This document shows positions 16,920 through 25,868 of a stretch of DNA of 64,000 nucleotides, one piece after another. Origin of the DNA: Peribacillus glennii. GTDB lineage: Bacteria; Bacillota; Bacilli; Bacillales; DSM-1321. Within the stretch, counting starts at the first letter, position 1; each line of letters starts with the position of its first letter. A program made the translations under genes and the position numbers. The DNA is taken from assembly GCF_003429105.1 (NCBI RefSeq), contig NZ_QVTD01000008.1, forward strand, positions 124,001-188,000, read 5' to 3'. The notes beneath the pieces are model-generated. The model saw only the letters and a program-made list of their open reading frames with translations, had not been told where the DNA came from and ran no database searches.

Positions 16920-16924
16920 CATCG

Positions 16925-16946
16925 CCCGGCCACGAGCCGGGTTTTA
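16925..16946 (+). terminator. Terminator of yfkD
   Basis: CCCGGC-CACGA-GCCGGG stem followed by TTTTATG, 6 bases after the stop codon. Confidence 0.88.
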
Positions 16947-16980
16947 TGTTTATTTTTGGGGTGTGCAGGAAAACCCAGAA

Positions 16981-17013
16981 AAATAAAAAAGCTGACCCAG
17001 TAACAGGGCCAGC
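16981..17013 (-). terminator. Terminator of yfkAB
   Basis: On the minus strand the stem GCTG(G/A)CCC with GGG(T)CAGC is followed by TTTTTTATTT; it lies about 80 bases after the yfkAB stop codon. Confidence 0.8.
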
Positions 17014-17091
17014 GCTAACATATCTAAATATAGACTGAATAGCCGTGTAAACTTTTTTCTTCGGGGTTTCGCCATCAGTTTCGTTTGATCG

Positions 17092-18219
17092 TTATATATT
17101 TGTTTTTCTGTCCATGAAATTTGTTCCTGGATAATAGGCATTTTTTACAAGAACGTTTGGACCGAGGCACTGTACTGAAGGGCAATGGCAGTTCAGTTGT
17201 TTTGCCAGCTTGGAATGTACCCAAGTTTCGTATGCTGCTGAAAGCGTCTGGTCAACAATATTGCCAAGTGCAGGAGCATCTCCAAAATCCGTCACTATTA
17301 CTTCCCCGTTAAAAATATTTACATTCAAGCGTGAACGGCCATCAGGATCATTTCGTACTGTAACGTTTTCAGCAGCAAAAAGCCGCTTAAGAAGGTTCAA
17401 ATCCTCTTGATTAGTGCTGCATGGGTAAAAAGGCAGAGTCCCAAATAGCATCCATGTATCTTTATCTCGTATATCGAGGAGATGATGGATCGCTGCCCGC
17501 ATTTCGGCTAATGATAGGGTTTCGAGGTTAGAAGCCCAGTCGCTAGGGTACATTGGATGAATCTCATGGCGCTTGCAGCCCATTTCATCAACGATTTGTT
17601 TGTGTATATGTTCCAGATGGGGAAGTGTCCGCTTATTAAGCATAGTCTCGGCGGAAACAAGGACACCGGATTCGGATAATGCACGCGAGTTCTCAATCAT
17701 TTTTTCAAATAACTTTGCCCGTTGTTCCCTTGTCGGCTTCCGATCCATCACAGCGAAACCGCCATCTATGAAATCATCAAGAGTGCCCCAGTTATGGGAG
17801 ATGTGGAGAACGTCCAAATATGGAATGATTGCCTTGTATCGATCGAGGTCCAATGTTAAATTGGAATTGATTTGGGTGCGGACACCTCTTTCCCTCGCAT
17901 ATTTTAAAAGAGGCACCACATAATTTATTACACCTTTTTTAGAAAGCATGGGCTCTCCGCCTGTGATGCTCAAGCTGCGGAGTGCAGGTATTTCATCAAG
18001 CCTTTGCAGCAGCAAATCAAGCGGAAGGGCGTCGGGGTCTTTAGGCTGAAGAGTATAGCCGACTGCGCAATGTTCACATCTCATATTACAGAGAGTGGTC
18101 GTTGTAAATTCTACATTTGTAAGGGTCATATTCCCGTATTGCTCAACATCCATATAAGCTTCCCAGGGATCGTATTTTGGGGTGATCGGATGTAACGTTT
18201 TATTTTTTGTTGGTATCAT
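17092..18219 (-). CDS. yfkAB: Radical SAM/CxCxxxxC motif protein YfkAB
   Basis: The 375-residue protein has the radical SAM cluster motif CNMRCEHC (CxxxCxxC) at about residues 44-51, the SAM-binding ITGGEPMLS loop, and a C-terminal CHCPSVQC motif (CxCxxxxC) that names the family and probably binds a second iron-sulfur cluster. The reaction is unknown. I chose the ATG at 18219 (MIPTKNKTLHP), which has AGGAG 10 bases upstream; the frame continues 109 codons further but that part overlaps the divergent SE1561 gene and reads as antisense. It lies beside yfkD, as in B. subtilis. Confidence 0.9.
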   Translation of the reverse strand: MIPTKNKTLHPITPKYDPWEAYMDVEQYGNMTLTNVEFTTTTLCNMRCEHCAVGYTLQPKDPDALPLDLLLQRLDEIPALRSLSITGGEPMLSKKGVINYVVPLLKYARERGVRTQINSNLTLDLDRYKAIIPYLDVLHISHNWGTLDDFIDGGFAVMDRKPTREQRAKLFEKMIENSRALSESGVLVSAETMLNKRTLPHLEHIHKQIVDEMGCKRHEIHPMYPSDWASNLETLSLAEMRAAIHHLLDIRDKDTWMLFGTLPFYPCSTNQEDLNLLKRLFAAENVTVRNDPDGRSRLNVNIFNGEVIVTDFGDAPALGNIVDQTLSAAYETWVHSKLAKQLNCHCPSVQCLGPNVLVKNAYYPGTNFMDRKTNI

Positions 18220-18376
18220 GGTAAGAAAACTCCTAACTTTGGGCTTGCCTAACCCATTATCGATAAGCGGAATAACAATGTCAACATGGAAGGGTTTCAT
18301 CCAGGGATTCTCGGGCATCCATTTGCATGATTGACCGGTTTTCGGTAGGATAATAGAATCGAAGGGAGCGAGGACA

Positions 18377-18556
18377 GTGGGAAAATCAATATATAATAAG
18401 GATGACCAATTAACATATTTAAAAGAACGCCTCTCCATGTTCATGGAGGTTATAGATAACATAGAACCAGAAAACACGGAACTTGACGATATCGACCGCC
18501 TCATTACCATTATCGACGATATCGAAGATAAAGTAGAACAATTCAAAAAACGCTAA
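18377..18556 (+). CDS. SE1561 family protein
   Basis: A GTG at 18377 starts a 59-residue acidic helical protein (GKSIYNKDDQLTYLKERL, then DDIDRLITIIDDIEDKVEQF). This pattern matches the SE1561 family of small Firmicutes proteins of unknown function. GGGAG and GAGG sites lie just upstream. It is divergent from yfkAB, so the 157 bases between them should carry both promoters. Confidence 0.8.
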   Translation: MGKSIYNKDDQLTYLKERLSMFMEVIDNIEPENTELDDIDRLITIIDDIEDKVEQFKKR

Positions 18557-18596
18557 CCAGCATCATTTTATGTTTTATAACACGTATTTATGTTTA

Positions 18597-18643
18597 GGGG
18601 GTCAGTCCCCCACCGCTTTTAAAGCGGTGGGGGACTGACCCCC
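18597..18643. repeat. 47-bp perfect palindrome
   Basis: Two 23-bp arms, 18597-18619 and 18621-18643, are exact complements around a single central T. The arms begin GGGGGTCAGTCCCCCACCGC. No T-run follows, so a simple terminator is unlikely. The CAGTCCCC core is shared with the larger palindrome at 5296-5403. It resembles dispersed palindromic repeats known from Bacillaceae intergenic regions. Confidence 0.85.
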
Positions 18644-18835
18644 TGATGCGTTGAAACAATAAAGTTTCTTGCAATCGGTTGCAATAGATATCTTTTCTAT
18701 TTTTATCTATAGGAGTATAATGGACGGGGAATGAAAATTTCGATTATTCTATTATTACAATCGCCATAGAACAGCATCCGCCCGCTTGCAAAGAGCGGCT
18801 GCAGAACAAAGGGAAGCATGAGGGGGAAAAGTAGC

Positions 18836-20410
18836 ATGAATATTGCAACGCTTCAAGAGAGTATGTACAAGTTGATTGTTGAGACGTCCACGAACCTTCC
18901 AAGAGATGTCCGCAGAGCGATCAAATCCGCGAAAGAACGGGAAAACGCAGGGACCCGCTCGGCTATGAGTTTATCCACGATCACACAAAATATTTCCATG
19001 GCGGATGATAAGGTATCTCCGATCTGCCAGGATACCGGGCTTCCGACATTTAAAATAAAAACCCCGGTTGGCGTGAACCAGCTGGAAATAAAAGAAGCTA
19101 TCAAGAATGCCATGATCCAGGCCACAAACGAAGGAAAGATGCGTCCAAACGCGGTAGATTCCTTAACAGGGAAAAATAGCGGGGACAACCTTGGCCTAGG
19201 CCTTCCTGTGATGAAATTCGAGCAATGGGACAATGATTACATAGATGTACGCCTAATCTTAAAAGGGGGCGGTTGTGAAAATAAGAATATCCAGTATAGC
19301 CTTCCTTGTGACCTGGAAGGGCTGGGTAAAGCCGGCCGCGACCTTGACGGCATCCGCAAATGCATCCTTCACTCGGTATACCAGGCCCAGGGACAGGGCT
19401 GCAGTGCCGGATTTATTGGTGTAGGAATTGGCGGCGACCGCTCATCCGGTTACGACCTGGCGAAGGAACAGCTATTCAGGAGCGCAGACGATGTCAATCC
19501 GCATGAAGACCTGCGCAAGCTCGAAGAGTACATCATGGAGACAGCGAACGAACTTGGAATCGGTACGATGGGCTTTGGCGGCGAGACCACCTTGCTTGGA
19601 TGCAAAATCGGCGTCATGCATCGCATCCCAGCCAGCTTCTTCGTTTCCGTTGCCTATAACTGCTGGGCCTTCCGCCGTTTAGGAGTAATACTGAATCCGG
19701 AAACGGGAGACATTAATGAATGGCTTTATCAGGAAGGCGACAACATCGACTTTGCCGCAGAGGCGGAAAAGGAGCTCGCTGCTGTCGAAACGGCTGCGGC
19801 GGCGGAAGCTGCGCCTGCTCCTACGAACCGGGAAGTAGTTTTGACAGCCCCGATTACAGAAGAGCAAATCCGTGAATTAAAAGTGGGAGATGTCGTTCAT
19901 ATTACAGGCATGATGTACACTGGCCGGGACGCCATCCACAAATACCTGACAGACCATGATGCACCTGTCGACCTTAATGGACAAGTGATCTATCATTGCG
20001 GCCCGGTTATGATGAAGGATGAAGCGGGCAATTGGCATGTAAAGGCCGCAGGTCCGACTACATCCATCCGTGAGGAGCCTTATCAGGGGGATATCATGAA
20101 GAAATTCGGGATTCGCGCGGTAATCGGAAAAGGTGGAATGGGCCCTAAAACCCTTGAAGCCCTTAAGGAACATGGCGGTGTGTACCTCAATGCAATCGGC
20201 GGAGCCGCCCAATACTATGCAGACTGCATCAAGTCCGTAGAAGGTGTCGACCTGATGGAATTCGGCATTCCAGAAGCAATGTGGCACCTCAAGGTAGAAG
20301 GGTTCACTGCTGTTGTTACGATGGATTCACATGGAAACAGCCTGCATAAAGACGTCGCACAAACTTCTTTAGAAAAGCTGGGACAGTTCAAGGAACCTGT
20401 ATTTAACTAA
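18836..20410 (+). CDS. fumA: Fumarate hydratase, class I (iron-sulfur)
   Basis: The 524-residue protein joins both class I fumarase domains: the N-terminal part with three cluster cysteines (Cys64 in ICQDTGLP, one in GCSAGFIGVGIGGDR, one in LLGCKIGV) and the C-terminal beta part (EEQIRELKVGDVVHITG, then GGMGPKTLEALKEHGG). It interconverts fumarate and malate using a [4Fe-4S] cluster. A linker of Ala and Glu (about residues 310-325) joins the domains. I chose the ATG at 18836, which has AGGGGG at good spacing; an ATG at 18818 is 6 codons upstream. Most bacilli use the class II enzyme CitG, so this is probably an additional or alternative fumarase. Confidence 0.9.
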   Translation: MNIATLQESMYKLIVETSTNLPRDVRRAIKSAKERENAGTRSAMSLSTITQNISMADDKVSPICQDTGLPTFKIKTPVGVNQLEIKEAIKNAMIQATNEGKMRPNAVDSLTGKNSGDNLGLGLPVMKFEQWDNDYIDVRLILKGGGCENKNIQYSLPCDLEGLGKAGRDLDGIRKCILHSVYQAQGQGCSAGFIGVGIGGDRSSGYDLAKEQLFRSADDVNPHEDLRKLEEYIMETANELGIGTMGFGGETTLLGCKIGVMHRIPASFFVSVAYNCWAFRRLGVILNPETGDINEWLYQEGDNIDFAAEAEKELAAVETAAAAEAAPAPTNREVVLTAPITEEQIRELKVGDVVHITGMMYTGRDAIHKYLTDHDAPVDLNGQVIYHCGPVMMKDEAGNWHVKAAGPTTSIREEPYQGDIMKKFGIRAVIGKGGMGPKTLEALKEHGGVYLNAIGGAAQYYADCIKSVEGVDLMEFGIPEAMWHLKVEGFTAVVTMDSHGNSLHKDVAQTSLEKLGQFKEPVFN

Positions 20411-20419
20411 GCATTTCAT

Positions 20420-20447
20420 GCTCACAGCACCTGCTGTGGGCTTTTTT
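20420..20447 (+). terminator. Terminator of the fumarase gene
   Basis: GCTCACAGC-ACCT-GCTGTGGGC stem followed by six Ts. Confidence 0.9.
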
Positions 20448-20473
20448 ATGCAAAAAAAATTTCAAACCACTGA

Positions 20474-20487
20474 TAAAAGCGCTAACA
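20474..20487 (+). promoter_or_regulatory. Possible CcpA site (cre)
   Basis: TAAAAGCGCTAACA agrees with 13 of 14 positions of the cre consensus TGWNANCGNTNWCA (only the second base differs). It lies 48 bases before the 64-residue membrane protein gene. Binding is not shown. Confidence 0.35.
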
Positions 20488-20534
20488 ACCTCTTTCTTCC
20501 GGACATATATTGGTATGGAAGGGAGGGATTCATC

Positions 20535-20729
20535 ATGGATGTTAGATTATTGTTTTTTGCCATCTTATCCGGGTTTGCATTAGTGTTATTGCCCGGCCTC
20601 GAAATGTCCGGGACTATGGATAGCATAGTTTCCGCTGTTTCCCCTATCACTACAGCAATTGGGGTCATTGATATATTTGTTCTGTCCCTGTACATGATTT
20701 GGAGCGGCTTCAAATCATTATTTAAGTAA
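20535..20729 (+). CDS. Small two-helix membrane protein, 64 aa
   Basis: The 64-residue product, starting MDVRLLFFAILSGFALVLL, has two hydrophobic segments (about 4-22 and 36-58) and little else, so it should be an integral membrane protein. GGGAGGG lies 7-8 bases upstream of the ATG at 20535, and a clear terminator follows, which makes it a convincing single-gene unit. I do not recognise the family. It lies between the fumarase gene and pdaA. Confidence 0.65.
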   Translation: MDVRLLFFAILSGFALVLLPGLEMSGTMDSIVSAVSPITTAIGVIDIFVLSLYMIWSGFKSLFK

Positions 20730-20733
20730 TTTT

Positions 20734-20773
20734 AAAAGGGCTTCCTTTCATAAATGACAGGGCAGCCCTTTTT
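20734..20773 (+). terminator. Terminator after small membrane protein gene
   Basis: AAAAGGGCT pairs with AGCCCTTTTT across a 20-base loop, directly after the stop codon. Confidence 0.85.
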
Positions 20774-20834
20774 GAATATTTTTTTCAGGTTATCAGACAA
20801 TAAGAGTAAAATTGAAAACAGGAGGTAATCGAAT

Positions 20835-21629
20835 ATGCAGACTAGGGCACTCCTGCTTATATTGTTGTGCTTCTTTATGTTGCTTTCCACTAAAGCTCTT
20901 GCAGAATCAAGTTCACCGCATAGCTGGGGATTTAAAAAAGGAAGAAACGGGATGCCAGCCGAAGCAGGTCAGGCATATGATGGAATGATTGCCAGATATG
21001 GAGCCGTGTATAAGGGTGATCCGGCAAAAAAAGATATTTATCTCACATTTGATAATGGATACGAAAATGGTTATACAACAAAAGTGATGGACGTGTTAAA
21101 AAAACATCATGTACCCGGCACTTTTTTTATAACAGGACATTATTTGAATACGGCACCGGATTTGGTGAAACGAATGGTGAAAGAAGGCCACACTGTCGGT
21201 AACCATTCGTGGCATCATCCTGATATGACAACGATCACAAATGAAAAAATTCGCGAAGAGCTTGAGATGGTACGTGAGAAGACTGAGTGGCTGACTGGCC
21301 AGAAAGAAATGAAGTACCTCCGGCCTCCGCGCGGGGTGTTCAGCGAAAGGACAATGGCAGTGGCAAAAGAAGAGGGGTATCAGCATATATTTTGGTCGCT
21401 GGCTTTCAAAGATTGGGTAGTGGATCAACAAAAAGGGCCGCAGTACTCCTATAATGAGGTCATGAAACAAATCCATCCCGGAGCGATCCTGCTTTTACAT
21501 ACGGTTTCAAAAGATAATGCAGATGCACTGGACTCAATCATCACAGATTTAAAAAAACAGGGCTACACCTTTAAAAGCCTGGATGATTTAATGATTGGGC
21601 AGCAGCTGCCAGACAGGATGCTTTACTGA
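20835..21629 (+). CDS. pdaA: Delta-lactam-biosynthetic de-N-acetylase PdaA
   Basis: The 264-residue protein has a signal peptide (residues 1-23), then a NodB deacetylase domain: TFDNGYENGY with metal-ligand Asp73, GNHSWHHPD (metal His residues), YLRPPRGVFSE, and LLLHTVSKDN near the end. The order and wording match PdaA, which removes N-acetyl groups from muramic acid to make the muramic delta-lactam of spore cortex peptidoglycan, needed for germination. AGGAGG lies upstream. In B. subtilis pdaA is close to yfjP and rlmCD, as here. Its presence is direct support for an endospore former. Confidence 0.93.
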   Translation: MQTRALLLILLCFFMLLSTKALAESSSPHSWGFKKGRNGMPAEAGQAYDGMIARYGAVYKGDPAKKDIYLTFDNGYENGYTTKVMDVLKKHHVPGTFFITGHYLNTAPDLVKRMVKEGHTVGNHSWHHPDMTTITNEKIREELEMVREKTEWLTGQKEMKYLRPPRGVFSERTMAVAKEEGYQHIFWSLAFKDWVVDQQKGPQYSYNEVMKQIHPGAILLLHTVSKDNADALDSIITDLKKQGYTFKSLDDLMIGQQLPDRMLY

Positions 21630-21704
21630 CATAAATGTTAGTTACAAGTAATTTAAAGAAAAACGTGCTATAATACGTGGAAAACTGCAAAAGGAAGGAT
21701 TTCT

Positions 21705-22613
21705 ATGTGGACTGAAACACTGGAGGTCCAAGGGCCTTACAATTTCGACCTTGTTCTTGACCGGTTGCAATTGGATCCTCTTCATGTAGTCGACACCAAC
21801 AACCGCGTGATTAAAGTACCACTTTATATAGAAAAAAAGCCTGTTGTCATAACTGTCCAAAGTAAGGGAAGCACTGACAAACCGGTTTTTGTTGTAAACG
21901 GTGGGCCGGATTCTTCGGAACATCAAGCCATCGAAAAGCTAAAAAAGATTTTTCATTGGCATAAGCCGCTAAGCGAAATATCATCCCATTTCAAAGACAC
22001 TGACTTGAAGGATATTTTTGAAAAGCATCATGGAACGGCGATTGTATTGGACTTTGATTATTATGACTGCTTAGTCAAAAGCATCATCCATCAGCAGTTA
22101 AACCTGGCTTTTGCCTACAAGCTGACAGAACGCTTTGTAAAAACGTTCGGATTCGAAGTAGACGGAGTTTGGTTTTATCCTACACCGGAGCAGACGGCGG
22201 CATTGGCAGTAGAACAGCTGAGGGAAATCCAATTCAGCACAAGAAAAGCGGAATATATTATCGGGCTCTCGAAAGAGATTGTAGAAGGAAAGCTTGATTT
22301 AAACGAGCTTGCGATGAAATCGGATCAAGAGATTATCGATAGGCTGGTTGAAATTAGAGGAATTGGAAAGTGGACGGCGGAAAGCTTCCTTTTATTCGGA
22401 GTCGGCCGGCCGAATCTGTTTCCGAAAGCGGATATCGGCATTCAAAAAGCAGTGCAAAAATTATACGGGCTTCCACAAAAGCCGACACAAGAAGAAATGG
22501 AGACATATAGCAAAGGCTGGGCTCCATTCTTAAGCTATGCTTCTTTTTACTTGTGGAGAAGCATTGAAAAACGGAGTGAAAAAGATGGCAAATCACCAAG
22601 ATACGAAGCTTGA
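21705..22613 (+). CDS. yfjP: DNA-3-methyladenine glycosylase, AlkA type (YfjP)
   Basis: The 302-residue protein has an AlkA-like N-terminal region (residues 1-85) and a helix-hairpin-helix glycosylase domain: [18 protein letters not shown] (~126-143), the hairpin [17 protein letters not shown], and the catalytic-region aspartate in FPKADIGI. It excises alkylated purines in base-excision repair. AAGGA precedes the ATG. The gene overlaps the rlmCD start by 29 bases. The neighbours pdaA and rlmCD match the B. subtilis yfjP locus. Confidence 0.88.
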   Translation: MWTETLEVQGPYNFDLVLDRLQLDPLHVVDTNNRVIKVPLYIEKKPVVITVQSKGSTDKPVFVVNGGPDSSEHQAIEKLKKIFHWHKPLSEISSHFKDTDLKDIFEKHHGTAIVLDFDYYDCLVKSIIHQQLNLAFAYKLTERFVKTFGFEVDGVWFYPTPEQTAALAVEQLREIQFSTRKAEYIIGLSKEIVEGKLDLNELAMKSDQEIIDRLVEIRGIGKWTAESFLLFGVGRPNLFPKADIGIQKAVQKLYGLPQKPTQEEMETYSKGWAPFLSYASFYLWRSIEKRSEKDGKSPRYEA

Positions 22614-23976
22614 ATTGAAGCAAACCTTCCCTTTGACAATAAAACGCCTCGGCATTAATGGGGAGGGCGTCGGCTACTTTAAAAAGAAAGTAGTATTCGT
22701 CCCAGGGGCACTGCCCGGAGAAGAAATTGTCGCCGAAGCAACGAAAGTCGAACCGAAATTCTCGGAAGCCAGAATAAAAAAAATCAGAAAGCCATCACCA
22801 CATCGCGTTAAACCGCCATGTCCGGTTTTCGAAGAATGCGGTGGCTGCCAGCTCCAGCATTTGCGATACAGCCAGCAGCTGATTGAAAAACGTGATATCG
22901 TGATTCAATCGATGGAACGTTATACCCGTATCCCGCTTGAGCCACATCAAGTGAAAGAAACGATCGGTATGGAAAATCCGTGGAACTACCGCAATAAAAG
23001 CCAGTTTCAGGTCGGCCTGAAAGACGGCGAAGTAATTGCGGGATTATATGGATTGAACTCGCATCGCTTAATTGACCTGCCTAACTGCATGGTGCAGCAT
23101 CCCGCCAGCAACACGGCGACATCGGTTATAAAGCGGATTTTAAAGGATCTGAACATTTCTATCTATAATGAAAAAAAGAAAAAAGGGATAGTGCGCACAG
23201 TTATCACGCGGGTCGGTTTTCAAACAGGCGAAGTCCAGGTTGTAATTGTTACTAGTACGGACGAGCTTCCGAAAAAAGATTTGATTATTAAAGCAATAAC
23301 AGAACAGCTTCCGGAAGTAAAATCCATCGTGCAAAATGTGAATAATAAAAATACATCCCTTATTTTCGGCGAAAAAACCGTCCATTTAGCTGGTGAACAA
23401 GTCATAAATGAAACATTGGGCGACCTTTCCTATGAATTGTCAGCACGTACTTTCTTTCAATTGAATCCGGTCCAAACGGTAAAGCTGTATGATGAAGTCA
23501 AAAAAGCGGCCGCATTGACAGGAAAGGAAAGGGTAGTGGACGCCTATTGCGGCGTAGGTACCATCGGGCTATGGCTGTCAGAAGGGGCAAAAGAAGTACG
23601 CGGCATGGATGTCATCAAAGAATCAATCAAAGATGCACGTAAAAATGCAGAACGCCACAACCGAAAAAACGTAAAATACGAAGTCGGCAAAGCTGAGCAA
23701 ATCCTCCCCAAATGGATCAAGGAAGGCTGGAGGCCTGACGTGCTCGTCGTCGACCCGCCAAGAACCGGCTGTGATGACGCCCTTCTTCAAACGATATTAA
23801 AAGTAAAACCTAAAAAAGTAGTATATGTCTCATGCAATCCTTCAACGCTTGCAAAGGACCTGCAGACATTAAGCAAGCTGTACAAAGTAGAATACATGCA
23901 GCCGGTGGATATGTTTCCGCAGACCTCGCATGTGGAAGTGATAGTGAAGCTTGTTTTGAAAGGTACAGACGAATAA
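22585..23976 (+). CDS. rlmCD: 23S rRNA (uracil-C5)-methyltransferase RlmCD
   Basis: The 463-residue enzyme has an N-terminal TRAM domain (about residues 10-70), a four-cysteine iron-sulfur site ([15 protein letters not shown] plus a later Cys), and a RumA-type methyltransferase domain with [15 protein letters not shown] for SAM binding, VDPPRTGCD, and the catalytic cysteine in [13 protein letters not shown]. In B. subtilis RlmCD methylates U747 and U1939 of 23S rRNA. I chose the ATG at 22585 ([10 protein letters not shown]), preceded by GGAG. It overlaps yfjP by 29 bases. Directly after it the conserved region ends and the scar of a recombinase begins. Confidence 0.92.
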   Translation: MANHQDTKLELKQTFPLTIKRLGINGEGVGYFKKKVVFVPGALPGEEIVAEATKVEPKFSEARIKKIRKPSPHRVKPPCPVFEECGGCQLQHLRYSQQLIEKRDIVIQSMERYTRIPLEPHQVKETIGMENPWNYRNKSQFQVGLKDGEVIAGLYGLNSHRLIDLPNCMVQHPASNTATSVIKRILKDLNISIYNEKKKKGIVRTVITRVGFQTGEVQVVIVTSTDELPKKDLIIKAITEQLPEVKSIVQNVNNKNTSLIFGEKTVHLAGEQVINETLGDLSYELSARTFFQLNPVQTVKLYDEVKKAAALTGKERVVDAYCGVGTIGLWLSEGAKEVRGMDVIKESIKDARKNAERHNRKNVKYEVGKAEQILPKWIKEGWRPDVLVVDPPRTGCDDALLQTILKVKPKKVVYVSCNPSTLAKDLQTLSKLYKVEYMQPVDMFPQTSHVEVIVKLVLKGTDE

Positions 23977-23998
23977 ACTGTACCTAACGTTTGAAGCC

Positions 23999-24361
23999 TC
24001 AAGGTGTAAGGTTGTAGTGGATGACAATCTTCTCTTTCTCAAATACTTCGATCTTTTCAATGAGTCGTTGAAGAACCGGTTTAATAAATTGCTGGTCGCT
24101 CATGTCGAGACTGAAGAAGCTGTTGGCGATTTTTTTGAAGACCTGGATATTCTTATCTTGGTCTTTTTTTGTCTAATGCAGTTCTATTTTTCGATTAGCT
24201 AATACCAATTGCTGTTCAGAAAGCGATTGGTTCTTCTCTTTGAACTGTTCGCTTGTGATGACCTTTTCTGCATGAAGAGAGAGAAGGCTATTAAATTGTT
24301 GATTAAGCTTCTCAGACTGCTTCTCCAAGTTTTTTATCTCAGTTAGTATTGTTAGGAGATA
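23999..24361 (-). pseudogene. Large serine recombinase, C-terminal remnant with frameshift
   Basis: Reading the minus strand, one frame gives a coiled-coil stretch (NLEKQSEKLNQQF, then TSEQFKEKNQSLSEQQL) ending in a stop, and a second frame continues with QVFKKIANSFFSLDMSD, LQRLIEKIEVFEKEKIVIHY and a stop at 23999. This is the typical C-terminus of large serine recombinases of the SpoIVCA/CisA or phage integrase kind. The catalytic N-terminal domain and the zinc-ribbon part are missing, and at least one frameshift separates the two pieces. It lies 22 bases beyond rlmCD, so it likely marks the edge of a former integrated element. Confidence 0.75.
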
Positions 24362-25387
24362 TCATGTAAATAGTACCTGCATCTTTTCCCTATCTTAATA
24401 TAAAGATTTCTTAAAATTAACAGTAGAACTCTAATAAATAAGAAAATGATTTACCTTACACAAATATTACACATTGCCACTGAAAAACTTATTAAATCAG
24501 TACTTTAACCATTAAAGGCTCAGAGATTATTCTGAGCTATATATTCTCCAAATGTTAATAGTTTTCATTCTCAGCTTTTTCCTATAATTCCTGGAGAATA
24601 GTGATTACTATTTTACTTAATGGTCTTAATCGTTCGTTTTCATAATAATAAAATTGTGTATGTTAAGTATTGTAATCCTATTGGACAAAAAGTTGTTAAA
24701 GATTAAGAAAAAATCCAATTAATAGGGATATTTAGAGGGAATTGGTGGTGCATGTAATAGTCACGAGAAATCGTCACATTGAACAAAAGGGCTACGGCAA
24801 TTTTTATAATACTGGTACAGGAGAAAAACTATTATGGGTGATATAAATTATCAAAATGTCTCCAGCTAACATTGATGATTTATTTCTGGTTAGATGTAAA
24901 GCGGAAAGAACAACTAGTATATTAAAAGATTTTGGTTACGAGGATACATACAGAGAATTTATTAAACTGAAGGTACTCGAGTTAAATGAGAATGGGTGAA
25001 AGCCTAGACTTTATAGTGCTAACGCATGTAGGTTGCCTGAATACTCATAGTAAGGGTTTTAATGTACAACCGATAAACTAAGACAAAGCACAGCAATTTG
25101 AATAAACAGGAATTCGAGTAAGAATTATCAAGTTAGATTTGGATCTTAATTTGCGATTAATATATATCAATTTTTTATTGACGTAAGAATATATCGCATG
25201 TTATATTTTTGTTGAATTAATCAGATAATTCTAAAAAATATAGTAAAAAAAACTAAATTCTGTTTGATTAATATAGACAAATTTTTTGATTAAAATTGTC
25301 TTATATTATTCGGATGTTTTTGAAATAAAGGTGGTGAATTAAGATTAAGACCATTTGGTGAAAGCTGGTTTAACCTATGCAACAAAT

Positions 25388-25401
25388 TGAAAGCGCTTTA
25401 A
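25388..25401 (+). promoter_or_regulatory. Possible cre site upstream of the esterase/ABC cluster
   Basis: TGAAAGCGCTTTAA fits 13 of 14 positions of the cre consensus. A second, weaker match (AGAAAGCGTTTACT, 25504-25517, 12 of 14) follows about 115 bases later. Both lie 350-480 bases upstream of the esterase start, within degenerate DNA, so their use is uncertain. Confidence 0.3.
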
Positions 25402-25629
25402 TGGTGCTTATAGGCTTCTAGGTTTGAAAATCAAGTTCATCAAACTTTTGCTAAAACTACCTCAAAAGATGATGCTGAGATAAAAATAAATTGAAAGAAT
25501 AAAAGAAAGCGTTTACTTAAGGTTTTAACAAAGAGAAATGAGTTGTACCCTTTTCTCAACTAGTCACAAAGGCTGGTGAGGTGTGTGGGCTTAAAGTGTC
25601 TCAATAAAACCGAAAATTTAGATTTATTA

Positions 25630-25746
25630 AACAACTTAAAAACATTTATTCTGTTGGATTTTTCGGCACTTAGAAGAAATGGACCATATACAGAAAAAGA
25701 GGACCTGACTTTGCAAAAGAGTAAACAACAATTTTTGTGTAAGTAA
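25630..25746 (+). pseudogene. Possible CaiB/BaiF CoA-transferase fragment
   Basis: A 38-codon stretch reads NNLKTFILLDFSALRRNGPY and then TEKEDL before a stop. This resembles the conserved HFSAFGTNGPYSEKTGF segment of the CaiB-type pseudogene at 32.9-34.1 kb in this same window. No other part of such a gene is visible nearby. It is a weak call resting on about 20 aligned residues. Confidence 0.35.
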
Positions 25747-25868
25747 ACCTATCTCATCACTAAGTTTTCGCTGTCCGAAGGAAGAGTTATTAGCAAATAA
25801 ATTTATACATTGAAAAATGGTAGCCAATGGTTATTTTGCTATTCGGTAAGGTAATAGGGGGGAATAAA

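Larger units (their letters stand above)
24362..25868. other. AT-rich degenerate region, no intact gene
   Basis: About 1.5 kb without a convincing gene. It holds short frames at 24745-24846 (33 codons, GTG start with a GAGGG site) and 24856-24999 (47 codons, no good site), two cre-like sequences (25388-25401 and 25504-25517), a possible CoA-transferase fragment (25630-25746), and the upstream part of the esterase gene. The base composition is distinctly more AT-rich than the core genes before it. I interpret it as a decayed mobile or accessory segment. Confidence 0.6.

Noticed and set aside
16950-17141. 63-codon minus-strand frame after yfkAB with a possible membrane helix (about 41 codons from the ATG at 17075)
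   Set aside because: It overlaps the end of yfkAB, has no ribosome binding site and runs through the yfkAB terminator.
24745-24999. Two short frames (33 and 47 codons) in the AT-rich scar
   Set aside because: One has a fair ribosome binding site but both are short, unrecognised and lie in decayed DNA; mentioned in the region entry only.
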